A stretch of 64,000 bases of DNA, taken from Lyophyllum atratum (lineage: Eukaryota; Basidiomycota; Agaricomycetes; Agaricales; Lyophyllaceae). The translations under genes and the position numbers were made by a program. Positions 11,397-24,275 of the stretch are shown here, piece after piece (positions within the stretch are counted from its first letter, which is position 1; every line of letters starts with the position of its first letter). The stretch covers positions 558,001 to 622,000 of the forward strand of contig JACGCN010000025.1 in NCBI GenBank assembly GCA_014905825.1, read 5' to 3'. Under the pieces are notes generated by a model that saw nothing but the letters and a program-made list of their open reading frames with translations, was not told the origin of the DNA and ran no database searches.

Positions 11397-14300
11397 ATGA
11401 GCGACCATAAGTCCCTAGGGGATGCGTCCGACGAGTTGGCATTAATGGATGTTGGTCCCTTCCGCAATGTAACAGCTCAGTGAAACTCAAAACCCTGATT
11501 GTAGAGACGTATCCGACATGTAACTGCCATTCAAATTCGGAATTTGACACCATTCCCAGCTCGAGATTCCTTTGCTTCAGCCTTGACTCAACCCGCGGAA
11601 CAGTCCCAATTCACGAGCCATGGTCATTTATCCGACGACTTAGATGTCGCGATGCAGCGGAAACGTAGCCGTCGAATATCATCGAATTCTGTGACCACGC
11701 ACCGGAGTATTCGCTCGGAAGATGGTCCGCGAGAGGAGGGACTTCCTGGCGGGACGATGGCGGAGCGAGGAAGGAGAACGTCTGGTCCTCGAGTGAGCTT
11801 TCCCTCAGAAGGAGGTGATACTCGGCACCACCCTGCGTCTGGGTCTGTAACTGTCATCAGACCTCATCGGGCGCGTACTAGCTCCATGGCATCTTCTGCA
11901 GGTTCTTATATTTCTGGACTACCACAGTCGACCTCATCGTTTCTTGGCTCGGCTTCTACAGTGGCATCATCGTTCAGCGTTGTTTCGCCTGACAACTCGC
12001 AGACAGGACTTGAAAAAGTGATACAGTCCCGGCTAGTAGAAACCTTCCTTGCTATCTCCATCCCACAGCCTCCACTCCCACCGGATTCACAATCACACCG
12101 TACCCCACCACCAACCTCGCCTCTGAATTCGTCTACCTTCCGAGGGAAACCCTCATCCCCGAAAGCCGTTGAAATCAATCCAGCTCGTAATTCGTCGCCT
12201 CTGACACCCTCTGACAGACCTAAGGCTAAGGTTCGACGTGATTCCGCGGCTTCGCCACGCCTTCCGCCAAAAGTCTCTTCTCATAGCAAATCCGCTTCAA
12301 CATCTATTCTTCGGCCGAGTGGGGAAGTCAAACGCCCACCGCAATTGACTTCTTCGCCTTCATTACAGAAATCGTCCCCGACTCAGTCCGAAGCACTCAC
12401 ACCTGATTATTTTTCGCCCATCCATCGGCCGTCAACTCACCCATGTTTCGCAATCGACACCCGTTCCAATGATTTTGCTGAGGGAATTGACTACAGTGGA
12501 CATAAGATGAAGATCGAAGTCTGGGGGAGAGTTGGTCCAGGGTGGAGGGAGAGCGTGTCAGGGAAAGGGAAGGAGAAGGAAGTAGTGACAGGTGAAGATC
12601 CTGGTTTGCAATGGAAGATTTTGGAAGAGCGGAACGTTGATCTCAGAGACTTGGTTCCCATATCTGAAACTGTGCGTGTTCTGCCTTTTGCTTTATGTCA
12701 TCGGTGGGCATGCTCAAGAGGGTAGTTTAGTCCTCTCAGCTACCATCTAATTCGCTGCTAATCACGCTCTCACCTCCCGGAGGAACGTTCTATCTACCTG
12801 CACATCCACCATCTCCCCGACGCCCTCTCTCTCCGTCTGGGGGATACGCCTCGGACCCAGAGCCTGGTGTCAAAAGAATTCAACATGATGTGCCTACGCC
12901 CCCAGCCACTGCAGGACTCACGGGTCCAAGTGATGATGCAGTTACGCTCTCACGTCGACGGCATCGCGGTGGTGCCGCAGTAACACGCTTCTCTCCACAA
13001 GAGACGTCAAAGACCGCTGGATGGCAGGACCTTTTGGAGTAGGTTTTTTCCTTGTGATACCAAAACCTGATTTTTGATCCACTTTAGCCTCGTGACTCTA
13101 CAGTCCTGCATCTTGGATAACGAGGGCTCGCTATCTGATGTTGTCCGAGGAATAGACAAAGTTTTAGTGTCTGACACCACCTTCACAAAGGTACGCTCCA
13201 TCTCTGCCTTGAAAAATTCCTTTGCCGTACCGGTCTCTTCTTCTACCCTTTCCCCTCTGTTATTTTATTTTCTTGGTTTAGTCTCAAACTTAATCACTGA
13301 AGCGCCGCGAAGTCTCGGAGCGTGAAGCTCGTCTGGAGGAGCTAGTAGCCAATCACCAGAAAGTGGTGGAGGAGTCTAACGAACGTGTGGCGATTCATTT
13401 TTGCGTCATGCCTGTAATGCTGACACCCCAATTGATCTAGTGTGTAATCAAATCCAAGTTCGACTCAAGAGCCTCAGACAACGGAAGCAATTGTTGGAGT
13501 TAGCACGGGAGCAGCTTCAGCAGGACACCGAGTCTCAATATCAGGTGGACGAAGTAATTATCCAGGAGCGGTTCGTCACCGCATCCACTGCACTACAACC
13601 TCTACTAATCCAGAATTCGTACCAAAGAGCTCGACATTCGACTCTTCGCGCTCTGTTTGGCCCCACTCGCACCACGCTCCTTACAATTCTCTCCTCCATT
13701 TACCCCATCGAGCTCCTCTCACCACCTGACCTTCTTTATACCATCCTGGATGTTCCTCTACCGATACCCCTGTCATCAGCTGATCCTGCGCCACCATTAA
13801 CACTGCCATCACATAAAGACGTCACCGAAGACGCCGTGGCTACCGCCCTTGGATATGCTGCCCAAGTTGTGCAGCTCTTAGCAGCATATCTTGGTAAAGG
13901 CCTTGTCTATCCAGTGACATGCATTGGCAGTCGAAGTCTGATTCGAGACAACATCTCTGCCATGGTTGGACCTCGTATGCGAGTGACACTCCAACTACGT
14001 CCTGCCATGAATTGACCCTAATTCCAAATCCAGGTTTCCTTTGTACTCTAAAGGAGTTGATACATACCGCTTCGAGTATGGGGTATTCTTACTTAACAAG
14101 GACATCGAACTGGTTAGTTCAAGAGCACACGATGCATCTACCAACTAAATCTCGATCTCTTCCAGCTCATGGCTGACCGTGACCTTCGTGCATTGGACAT
14201 GCGACACACCCTCCCAAATATCAAGAATCTGCTTCTTACTTTGACCAACGGCGAAGGAGCGCGCCTCCAGTAGGTGTTCGCCACCCCTTGTATTGCATTT

Positions 14301-14863
14301 CTAACTTGTCCATTAGCCAATCCCGACCACTAGACTCTCCATTATCATTGACCTCGGAGTTGGGGTCATCTTCGCGGCCAGATTCTCCTGTTCATTCGAA
14401 TTCCACCACTCCCAAAGCGTCTGAAGCAGCAAGCCCAGATGGCGGCACGCCCCCGGCTAGTGGGTCTACGACACCCACAGCGGCTGCCTCGGACGCGTCG
14501 AAGAAAGCACGGCCATTCCTGGCTTTCTCTCCCCTAACCGACTTCTTTCGTGGGCGCTACCCATCGAGTAGCCGAATATCGGTAAAGAGTAGTACGGACA
14601 ATTTAGAAGAAAACCAGGAACCCGAAGAGCGTCAGGCAACAATGGCGGTTCCGCCGAGTTCCGAGCAGCCCGACCAGCGAGATGGTGACGAGGATGAAGA
14701 AGATCGAAAGACAATATCTGACGTGTCTCAGTTCGCGGGCGTAGGGGAAGGTTGCAAGTTCGACCCTGTCCAGGCAGTGAATGGCGGTGAAGAAAAGTTG
14801 GATGAAGAGAACCCTCCACTGGCGCATGGGACGCCGCCAGTCCCCTTTACACCTGTCCGATAA
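11397..14863 (+). CDS. VPS38: Vps38/UVRAG-like subunit of Vps34 PI3-kinase complex II
   Basis: Endosomal targeting subunit that works with Vps34, Vps15 and Vps30/Atg6 in vacuolar sorting. A first exon (24 codons from the ATG at 11397) reads MSDHKSLGDASDEL. A Ser/Pro-rich region of about 300 residues follows. A C2-like segment surrounds YSGHKMKIEVWGRVGPGW and LRDLVPISET, and after an intron SNSLLITLSPPGGTFYLP. A coiled coil (REARLEELVANHQKVVEES, LKSLRQRKQLLELAREQL) leads to the BARA-like region: YPIELLSPPDLLYTILDVPL, GYAAQVVQLLAAYLGKGLVY, TCIGSRSLIRDNISAMVGPR, YRFEYGVFLLNKDIE and LDMRHTLPNIKNLLLTLT. These blocks are characteristic of UVRAG/Vps38. A Ser/Asp/Glu-rich tail ends at TAA 14861-14863. 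The acceptor of intron 1 is uncertain (11603 fits best). Confidence 0.83.
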
Positions 14864-16017
14864 TTTATTGAACTAAGGCTACATTTCGCCGCCATTTAAT
14901 ACCTAGACTTACGACATGACATCCATAACTCGTCACCGAAATTCTTGACAACATCAACTCTGCGCAAACTCTGCGCGAGTCGTGAAAACAGCGAGACGCA
15001 ACGCGACTGAGCTCGCCGTACGTTCCGGATGTGTGTCCATGAATAATGCCATCAGATTCGACATCAACCCCTGTCGTTGTGAACGACGATCATAATTTTA
15101 AATACTTGATTGTACGTACACAAGCTATAATTACGGCGGGCCCAGTTTTTGCAGAGAGCCGCTCCAAGACGTGTTTAGAAGGCCAGTCTAGCGGGTCAGA
15201 AAGCACGGAGCAGTGTCAAGGCGCGGCTAAGCACCAAGATTCAGACGCGGGCTGGGCCTAGATTCAGGAATTGATGGTTTGGCTATATGTAGAAGCGCTT
15301 CTTTGCCATTATTATGTGGAGACTCTGTTGACTTATCATAGAGTCTCCGTCGTAGCAACGACGGCTCCCGTCCCTTGACATTAGCAAGAGCATAGATGTG
15401 TGTGCAGGGTTGCCTGGCCAGCAAATGGTCAATGTTGACGCTGAAGTGATTGAAACCCTGACGGCGTCAGGTGAAAATGACACAAGATGGGTGGATTAGT
15501 TGGAACAAAGGATCGGCACTCTCGCTTGCGCCAGCAGCGACGGGTAGTGCATGTGAGAGGATGTGAAGTGGTAAAATATTTTCAAGGGTTGGACGAGACA
15601 GGGACCGGGATCTGAAAATTTGAAGGGCATTGCCGATGTTTAGAGTTCAGGGACCAACGGCTAGCGTGCTCTCAGTGACCCATATATTTCGCCCAAGGCT
15701 CAAATCGTCCAACATTCCCCTCCCGTTCCTCTCCTCAAGACTGGAGTAATAAAAGGGTTAGCTCACCGTTGTCCAGCTCGTCGACGTCGCCTGACTCTTT
15801 GCAGCCATCAGCCTCATTGTAACAACAGCCCTTTTAGACGGGCTCAAAATCAGCTTCGAGGTGAGTCGGTGATGGTGGCTCTGCAACTTGCCATGTATCT
15901 TCTTTGACCATCCTAATCTCTAGGCTTACCCTTGTGCAACTACGCTCCGCTTTTTCTATTCCTGCCCAAACCATTTTTCTGTCGTTCACCGTCTTGGCAT
16001 AGCTTGTCACCTCCAAA
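14864..16017. other. Intergenic, about 1.15 kb
   Basis: Between the VPS38 stop and the PUF start. No reading frame here has a convincing start, splice pattern or motif. The pyrimidine-rich last 300 bp before 16018 look like promoter and 5' leader of the PUF gene. No RNA gene seen. Confidence 0.55.
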
Positions 16018-19000
16018 ATGAATACCACTCTGGAAAACTCTATTTCTACTAATAATCACCATCCTTCTTCTAACGAGAGAAAGCAAAGTCCACCCGCCTT
16101 CCTGGACTTAGCGGACTCTGTGAGTCGCTTCACTCGTCTTTTCACACAGCCGACTTATTACCAAGCTAGGCTGCGAGGTTAGGAAGTAATATGCCCGATA
16201 TGTCCGCTGTGAGTTAACGCTGCCTCTTTGTCTGGAATGGCTCGTACTCATAGTCTGCTTAAAGCGCGTGGAGCTCAAGCGCCTCGAGCACGAACGTCAG
16301 CGTCTTATTCAGCGTAAGATATTTGAAGACCAGATGCGGGCTTTGGAGCAACAACAGGCACAGGAGCTGTTGAGCATTCCTTATGATCCGAACGCACCAA
16401 ACGGCAATGGGGGCATGCAACATTTGGCAGTCTCCGCTCCCACCACTCCCCCTCGCGTCAATGCTGTCTTAAACGGCGAGGCTCACCCCAACGCGCGGAT
16501 GGGACGTGGTCAGCTCCCAGTTGATGCAGAGTCGCTCTCTAGAGCTGTCGGGTCCGCTGCAGACAAGAGAAAGTCAGTCACCTATGCTCCCTCGGTCAAC
16601 CTGTCTCCGGATATGCCCACCCCTGCTGTGACGAACGGTCAAGGCTTTTCTCGCCCCGCTGGCGCCAAGAGCATGCCTGCCAGTCGCCGAACGTCCGCAA
16701 GCAGCCACGACGAAGAACTGGCCGGCCACCTTCAAGGATTGTCCATGGCGGGCGAGCGTTCGACTAGGGCTTCCCCCGTACCTGGCCAAGTGTCGGCTTC
16801 TATTCTGATGAGGAGCAACTCGCGCTACGGGGAAGATCAAGCAGCTCGGTATGCCAGTGCTTATAACCCTGGCATGATGTTGGATGAGCAGCTGGATCAG
16901 GAAATGCACAGTGCGTGCCTTTCAAATATTCGCAGGTGGTTCCAAGCTGATTATCATGTAGACGCTATGAGAAACCTCCCCACTTCGGACGACGACAAGT
17001 ATCACAGTTCATATCCTAGCAGCAAGGTAAGACGGCCAATATCTCATCCTTGACATGTTCTAAAACCGTGCAAGGTGTCAACATCCTCGGCTGCTCTGGA
17101 TCTCGCTCACATCTCTCAAACTTCTCCTCGTTCCCAATTCCGCGCTCTGGAATCTCGAGAAAAGTCGTCGTCGGAATGGCCTCAGTTCATCGGAGGTCCC
17201 CGTGCACCAGATGGCCTTGGCTCTCGCTCGGACAGGAGAACCGTGACGAACCCGAACTTGACTCTATCCGCTCCCACCAACGATCATCCCGCGGGCAAGC
17301 ATGGAAACACCGTCTCGGCCTCTGCTACACCGCTCATCCAGCAGCTATCTCAAGGTTCCAACCACTCTCATGTCCACACTCCTGTGTCACGCCGTGGTTC
17401 TCCCCCAAGCCTGCTCGATAACATGGGTAGCGCGACTCGTTCTGTACCCGGCACTCCTCTTGGCGGCGTTCCTGGAAATCCGCTTCACATCAAGTCTCAA
17501 GGAAGCCCTCATACTCCTGATACGCATTCTTTGAGTGCGCGGCTGGGAGGTCATCAACTGGGTGACGCCTCAGGTAGTCCGAATGACTTGCAGTCATCTC
17601 TGTCGCGACTCAATCAACAGTCATACGAGAACGGTTCCCTCACTTTCAGCTCTATTCAGCATGATGCGCTCGACGAGGTGTGTATCTATCATACGGTGCT
17701 AAATCCTCCTACTCATCATTTGTCAGCAGCAGTATGACTTGGATTCTGTGTATGGTATTAATGGCGGCGACGGCAACCGGTACGACGGTTACGGGTATGA
17801 AGCGAACGGCCGTGGCGGTGCCACTAGCGCGCCTGCCAATGGCACCAGCGGTTCTACGGCACTGTACCACCACAACGGCTCTCGCTATGGCTTGGGACTA
17901 CCTGGCAGGATGAACCCTGGCGCTGCAGACAACAAAATGAACGGGCTGCATGGACCTAAGCACAAGCGGGGTGACGTCGATCGAGAATGTATGTTATTTG
18001 TTGGCCCTGTGAAGTTTGTCGGACTGACACCCTTCCAAGTCAACCGCTTCGCAGGCACACGTTTGGAGGATCTACAGGGTGAAATTCCGGCTCTTTGTAA
18101 AGATCAGCATGGTTGTCGTTATCTGCAGAAGAAGTTGGAGGAAGGTATTCCAGAGCATCGTGATATGATTTTCCGCGAGACCTTCGGCCACTTCGCAGAA
18201 CTCATGACCGGTATGTACTTCTTCGCTCGATTCTTACAAACCACCTCATGCGGTGAACCAGATCCTTTTGGCAATTACCTGTGCCAGAAGCTGTTGGAGT
18301 TTTCGACTGATGAGCAGCGTAATGTTATTTGCGAATCCGTAGCTCAGGACCTGGTCAACATCTCTTTGAACATGCATGGCACGCGCGCAGTCCAGAAGAT
18401 GGTGGACTTCCTTTCCACACGGAGACAGGCGAGTTCATTCAACAGTTATCCATGCTGTCCCTTATCTCATACTTACGGCGGGGAAATCAGGCTGATCATA
18501 GATACAATGCTCAGATACATTCTATCATTGTCGCGCTCAGCCTTCATGTTGTTGTGCTTATCAAGGATCTGAACGGAAACCACGTCATTCAAAAGTGTCT
18601 GAACAAGTTGGCCCCGGAGGATAACCAGGTATATTTGCCATTGAGACTTCTTGCGCCATTCTTTACTCATCACCCACTTTGTGAAGTTCATTTATAATGC
18701 TGTTGCTGCCAACTGTGTTGAAGTCGCCACCCATCGCCATGGATGCTGCGTCTTACAGAGGTGTATTGATCATGCCTCGGATCACCAACGCGTCCAATTG
18801 GTGACTGAGATCACGTACAATGCCCTCACTCTTGTCCAGGATCCATATGGCAACTATGTATGGAGTCTTTCCGTTTCATCTGAACATCAGCTGACGGTTC
18901 TATTCAGGTTGTTCAATACATTCTTGACTTGAACGATAACCGCTTCAGCGACGCTGTGATTCGTCAATTCGCTGGGAACGTTTGTGCGCTTTCTGTCCAG

Positions 19001-19808
19001 AAGTTCAGCTCCAATGTCATTGAGAAGGTTTGTTCCTGGATCCGTGTTTCACTTCTATCTTCATCTGATCATCTATCTATCCAGTGTGTTCGTGTCGCAG
19101 AACATAGCACACGCAAGATGCTTATCGAGGAGCTACTGAACCGTACACGTTTGGAGAAGCTGCTCCGCGACTCATACGGCAACTACTGTGTGCAGGTTCG
19201 TTTGCGATTACCTTTCCTGCGACGTGATGTTGATTGTATCGATTGATATGCAGACCGCGCTGGATTATGCTGAACCCGCACAACGCGCACTTTTGGTGGA
19301 AGGCATCCGCCCCATTCTTCCTTTGATCCGGAACACACCATACGGCAAGCGGATCCAGAACAAGTTGCAGCGTGAGCAGATGGACCACTACGGAAGCTAT
19401 CACAGCCAACCTGGCATGGGCAACGTTGCAATCGGCAATCAAGGGATGGGCGCTCCTCATGGCCATCATGGCGGCGGCGGCAGCGGTCGTCACATGCCTC
19501 CCTCTCCTCACCAATCCAACCCTTTGATCGATGCCTATGGTGCACAGAATGGTATCTACTCGATGCCCCAGGCTCAGGCTTCATTCGGCCAGGCTCATCT
19601 CGCTGGTTCCCTCATTCATGGGATGCAACCGCAGTCGATTGATGGATATGTTTTGCAGGGTAATTCCAGCCACAACCAGGGCCTATCCTCGACACATTCC
19701 CACGGAGGCGGGTTCTCCGGTGCCTCGTTTGCTAGTCCTTTCAGCAGTGCAGGGCTCTCGGCTTCCCTCAATGACCCCTACCAGCAGAGGTCGGCCTTCG
19801 GTTATTGA
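16018..19808 (+). CDS. PUF (Pumilio-family) RNA-binding protein
   Basis: Cytoplasmic post-transcriptional regulator that binds UGU-containing 3' UTR sites. ATG 16018 gives MNTTLENSISTNN. A short coiled coil (ELKRLEHERQRLIQRKIFED) and a long Ser/Pro/Gly-rich segment follow. The C-terminal PUF domain (about 18040-19375) shows eight repeats with recognition helices HGCRYLQ, FGNYLCQ, HGTRAVQ, NGNHVIQ, HGCCVLQ, YGNYVVQ, FSSNVIEK and YGNYCVQ, then a capping repeat PYGKRIQNKL. Read from repeat 8 to repeat 1 with the usual PUF code (NY/Q=U, SN/E=G, CR/Q=A), the predicted site is close to UGUAUAUA; repeat 5 has Cys-Cys/Gln instead of Cys-Arg/Gln. A Gly/His-rich tail ends at TGA 19806-19808. Closest in style to yeast Puf4 and animal Pumilio; orthology is not settled. 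Confidence 0.9.
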
Positions 19809-20671
19809 ATGTGATCGAACGACAAGAACATCCCACCCATGCCCTTCCCCACCGTCTTTTCGAAACCACCATGGACTTATGTTCTTTTTAATCACCTGAT
19901 GCGTCTTGCGTCCGATACCTCCAAAACTACCTTACAAATGACCTTTTGAATTGTCGTTCCGTCGCGCTCGTATACTTCCCCAAACCGTACTATCTAACAC
20001 CTCGGCTTCCACACCGTGAATCTATATTCCATACCACACACGCCTTCTCCCCGCATTGTATTTTGCAACCGGCATATTCGCACCCCATTGCTTTTCCTGC
20101 TTTCTGTCCCAACAACTTCTTATTTGCCCTCTACCCATTTGTACAGGTTATTTCTCAATCACCCCTAACTCGGTTGTCTGTGCAATAGTATCCTCGTTGC
20201 AGCACTATTTGTCTGTCATTCTGTAGTTATTCAACCCCAAGCTGTATAAAGTCATTCAATAATCAGATCTGCGGATTTATGGTGTCCCGTATATTGGAGT
20301 TCGGGAACTGAAGACTTCACCCGAACGGCAAGCAGTTGACCATCTGACCATCGACGTGTAGTGTTCGTGGCCGTCATGGTTCGCTGAGACGAGTCAATTG
20401 GTATATATGTATAGCCATCATTCATTGAACACGTCTCTCTACGCGACAGGATACGAACGAGAACATCATAGCGCACATCGCCTTCGAAGCGTGAAGGTCT
20501 GGCGACGGCGGTTGGGCAACAGGTGTAAAGCTTAGAATTCGCGCGACATGGGTGGTAATCATAGCTCCCAAAAGTGATATCTTGTTGGCATAGCATAATT
20601 TCCATACAGGGAGGATTTTCTATGCGATTAGATAAAAATGCGACGTGAAATGAAATGCAAGTCAGATTTGT
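19809..20671. other. Convergent intergenic region, about 860 bp
   Basis: Between the PUF stop and the RPS29 stop. It starts with a long pyrimidine-rich tract (19830-20180) that is probably PUF 3' UTR. A 117-codon open frame on the minus strand (20252-20605) has no recognisable motif and lies where the RPS29 3' UTR is expected. Confidence 0.5.
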
Positions 20672-20997
20672 TCATCGGTTCTGGAAGACGAAACGTTAGT
20701 CGGTAGCACTCCTCCACAAACGCTCCATACGCTCACCTTGGTGAAACCGATGGCAGAAGACTTTTCACGGAAGCATTGACGGCAGAGGTCAAGACCGTAT
20801 TTGCGGACGAGACCAGCCTGGTGGGAGCAGAGTCGGCTAAATTCCCAGGTTCAGACGTCCATCGTCAGTCATGATTCCACCAAATGCGTATACGTTCCCC
20901 ATGGTCCCGCAATACGCCAAACCGAATCTACTCACCACTGGCGACTACCCTTTCCGAATTTTCTGGGGCGAGAGAACCAAACAGCGTCGTGTGTCAT
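20672..20997 (-). CDS. RPS29: 40S ribosomal protein S29 (uS14)
   Basis: Small zinc-binding protein of the 40S head. Three exons splice cleanly on the minus strand: 20936-20997 (62 nt), 20737-20836 (100 nt) and 20672-20680 (9 nt), total 171 nt or 56 residues, the usual eukaryotic S29 length. The protein starts [20 protein letters not shown], continues [20 protein letters not shown] and ends [16 protein letters not shown]. The Cys-x2-Cys and Cys-x2-Cys pairs make the zinc site. The final exon encodes only Asn-Arg-stop. Donors are GTGAGT and GTGAGC. A longer open frame on the plus strand over the same bases is a shadow. Confidence 0.95.
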
Positions 20998-21375
20998 TTT
21001 GGGATATGGGTGTCTTGAGGAGCCTAGTTTTCGATAGGGACTTAGACTACGAAAAACAGCAGCAGCAATTGACACTCACTGTGCCCGAAAAGCTTGCGTT
21101 GGCTACGGCGATTTTTGGCGACGGAATTATGGTTAGTGAGATCGAGCGAGGAGCCGCTTATGTAAACTGTACACAAGTGATGTTTAAGGTTCAAGCTCCG
21201 ACTCCTTGCTTACTGCAGTGCAGGGCCTTGCGTGGCGCAGGTACAAGAGTGCGTGAAGAAGGCTTGGGAGCAGAGAAAGACTATTCGGCGGTCGCTGAGT
21301 CCATTTTTTTGGGACACGAGAAGATTAAGGCTTTCAAGGCAAAATGATCGAATACTCAGCAAAAATACACGTAGT
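20998..21375. other. RPS29 upstream region
   Basis: 378 bp between the RPS29 start codon and the tRNA-Lys 3' end, both on the minus strand. It should hold the RPS29 promoter and 5' leader. A plus-strand open frame through it continues the antisense of RPS29 exon 1 and has no known motif. Confidence 0.45.
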
Positions 21376-21468
21376 AGCCCACCGCGAGGGTCGAACTCGC
21401 AGCCTTCAGATCACTGGGATCAACCCGCCGTAAGAGTCTGACGCTCTATCCGATTGAGCTAGGCGGGC
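21376..21468 (-). tRNA. tRNA-Lys (anticodon CTT) with a 19-nt intron
   Basis: The minus strand folds as a full cloverleaf. The acceptor stem is GCCCGCC with GGTGGGC plus discriminator T, the D arm is GCTC/GAGC, the anticodon stem TCAGA/TCTGA, and the T arm GCGAG-TTCGACC-CTCGC. The anticodon loop is C-T-CTT-A and then an intron at 21412-21430, placed one base after the anticodon as in canonical nuclear tRNA introns. The mature tRNA is 74 nt, with CCA not encoded. It lies between RPS29 and the P450 gene. Confidence 0.95.
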
Positions 21469-21722
21469 TGTGATGAGGAATAAGGTATTCCTGAATACGA
21501 GGCAAGCAACGAAATGGAATGGCGCACCGCCTTTCCTAATTAAGGATTCCCTTTCAATCCTGATCGGGTTAGGCTGTAGCCATACCGCATTTGGGTCTGC
21601 TAGTCTGCCCTTATGCTTCTTAGAGACCCTGCACCTGTGGAAATGATCTGTTTTAAACCCCCAGGTCGACCGTGTTCGTGTCTACCCTCTCGACCGCCCA
21701 CATCACATTCACAGCCCACCAA

Positions 21723-23929
21723 ATGTCTCCATTGAACATGATGGCCACCGTCCTCACCGTTGGCCTCAAGGTGTCAGGAGTATGCCTCGTGCTTTTGCTA
21801 GCTCGAGGCGTTGTTGGGTTCCTCAACATGGTTCTTGTCATGCCCCTCTTCGATCCCTTGAGACATCTACCTGGACCCAAAGCCTCGGCATTGCAGAATC
21901 ATTTCCAGGAAATAATGGAGTGCGTTCGTCCAACACATGCGGTGGCGCATGTTTGCTCAATCCCAATCTGCTATTTTCCAGTCCCGCTAAGACTCCCAAA
22001 ACGCATGAAGATTGGCAGAAAGACTTTGGAAAGACTTTCCGATTCCACGGTTTCGGAAAGGTACGTTTCTATCTGCATTCCACTCAGCGATGCGTAATCC
22101 GTATTTATCTTCACAGCACGATTACCGCATGATGTCTTTCGATTTTCGCGTCATATCTTATGTCCTCAACTCCACGACATATGAAAAGCCATGGCAGACC
22201 CGGGCTCTACTTGCTAGGCTGATTGGTCGCGGTGAGTCCAGCCCATGTTATCAAGTAAATCTTTACTCACGGGAACCTGTAATAGGTATTTTCTCTATGG
22301 AAGGCAATGAACACAAATTTCAGGTACGTGCTATTGTAGGCACCACGATCTCCTGTTAAACCACCGGATATCTAGCGTCGACTCATCGGCCCTGCGTTCA
22401 CTCTCCAATCCATCAAAGCGATTAACCCAGTATTCTTGCAAAAGGCCCGGCAGCTCTGTGATCGTTGGGAAGCCCTCATATCCGAACCCTTCGTCGATAC
22501 CGACACTCACCCAACCGACCCTCCTCCTGCATATGCCGCGGTTGCACCTGCTGGTGAACAGTTCAAAGGTGTGACTATCGATGTCGCCCATTGGACTTCC
22601 CGTGCCTCGTTCGACGTGATTGGCCTGGCCGGTTTCGATTATAACTTCAAAGCGTTGGAAGATGAGTCGGAAGAGGTCTACGGAGCTTATAGGCGTATGT
22701 TCGACGTTGCTGACAAGGGACCTCGCTTGAGGGGTGTCCTGGAGTTATATTTCCCGATCATTAGGAGTCTTTGGGTGAGTCTTCATCGCGCGACGTAACC
22801 ATTGAACAATAGTAATTTACGGTTTCTGCGTCTTAGCCCGACAATGGAACCAAAGTCACCAACGAGAGCCTCCGCATCATCGCAAAAGCAGGCAAAAAGC
22901 TCGTTGCAGCCAAAAAGGCAGATGTAATGGCAGAAACCTCGAAGAAGGAAAGCCAACAGAAAGACATTCTCAGTCTCCTTCGTCCGTTTTCTTTACTTTC
23001 TTCTACTGCACCAGTCTAATCGAATTCGACCTGGCAGTCAAAGCAAACCTTTCCACCGACCCCTCCAAGCGGTTGTCAGATGCCGAACTACTGGATCAGT
23101 GTTCGACATTCCTTCTCGCCGGTTCTGACTCCGTCTCGTTGGCCATGGCCTGGTGCCTGCACTTCCTTTCCTTAAATCCTGAAATACAAACGCGCCTTCG
23201 CAACGAAATCCTCTCCATTGCCAGCGCCGCTCCTTCACCAGCAGATGACGAAACCCCCGACGAGCGAGATTCCACCCGAGCTACTCCGCCGCCGACCTAC
23301 AGCAGCTCAAACTGTATCCACGAAGTCTGGGACGAAATCGAGGCATCACCATACCTAGACGCCGTGGTCCGCGAGACTTTGCGACTGTGTCCCCCGGTAC
23401 ACGCTACGATCCGTGTTGCCACCGCCGACGATCAGATCCCCGTCTCCCACCCTGTGGTCCTCCAGGACGGCACGGTGGTTGAAGCGGGAGGTTTCATCAG
23501 CATACGCAAGGGCAGCTACATCCACATCCCCATCGAGGGGCTCAATCTTTCCACGGAAATCTGGGGGAGTGATGCCTTGGAATTCAAGTGAGATCCTTCG
23601 TTTCTTTTCTTTTCCTTACGTGACACACTCATGTTTTTTCCACCAATAGTCCTGATCGCTGGACATCCCTACCATCGAGTGCGCGTTCACCAGCTCATCC
23701 AGGTCTCGGGAACATGATGACCTTCGGGATGGGACCCCACTCGTGTCTGGGATATAAGTTCAGCGTCAATGAAATGAAAGCCTTTCTAGCGACGATGCTA
23801 CCCCAGTTCGTTTTCAGCCCAGCCGCGGAGATCTCCAAGTTCAACGCGATCCTTACAAGGCCATACATCACTAATAAGTGGGAGTTGGGCACGCAGCTGC
23901 CGCTCATTGTTGGGAAATACACTGCTTGA
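21723..23929 (+). CDS. Cytochrome P450 monooxygenase
   Basis: Haem-thiolate monooxygenase of the ER membrane. ATG 21723 (MSPLNMM) starts an N-terminal membrane anchor, VSGVCLVLLLARGVVGFL, then the Pro-rich hinge HLPGPKASAL. Spliced exons give GRGIFSMEGNEHKFQRRLIG (helix C region), the I-helix DQCSTFLLAGSDSVSLAM, the K-helix ExxR motif within DAVVRETLRLCPPVH, the PERF-like NPDRW, and the haem-binding FGMGPHSCLG with its axial Cys near 23750. About seven introns; one spans 22996-23038. Stop at 23927-23929. The length (about 580 aa) and domain order are complete, so it should be functional. The substrate cannot be inferred; no other secondary-metabolism gene is next to it. An in-frame ATG at 21738 is an alternative start. 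Confidence 0.9.
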
Positions 23930-24275
23930 AAAGATTGTATTCTATCTTACACATCCAGGCGGTAGATGTCCTTCCAGTCCGCCTACATCATGTATTACCA
24001 TCGTCAGTGACTTACTGTATAGCCAGTTTTTTCCAATACCCTGTTGTATTCCTATGTCGTATACCATAATCCTCGTATCAAAATATCATTCTCTAGCTCA
24101 AGACGCTTGGACGATATACTCCAATGAAGACTACAATTACAGACGGGTATGTACATGGGAGGTAATAGGTATAACGAAATGTAAGGTATGTAAGATTAGA
24201 TGGTAGTAGGCCGATGCAACTCCAAGATATCCCAAAACTAGTCAATTCACAACGTCAGTGAGTTCAAGTAACAGT
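23930..24275. other. Convergent spacer between P450 and SprT-like genes
   Basis: 346 bp, AT-rich, between two stop codons. It probably holds both 3' UTRs. No coding or RNA feature seen. Confidence 0.5.

Noticed and set aside
15046..15483. Short ORFs on both strands
   Set aside because: Under 75 codons, no motif, in a probable promoter region.
20252..20605. 117-codon minus-strand ORF with an ATG start
   Set aside because: No recognisable motif, and it sits where the RPS29 3' UTR should be; kept only as intergenic.
20801..21441. Plus-strand ORFs of up to 158 codons
   Set aside because: They overlap RPS29 exons 1-2 and the tRNA in antisense; the minus-strand genes are unambiguous.
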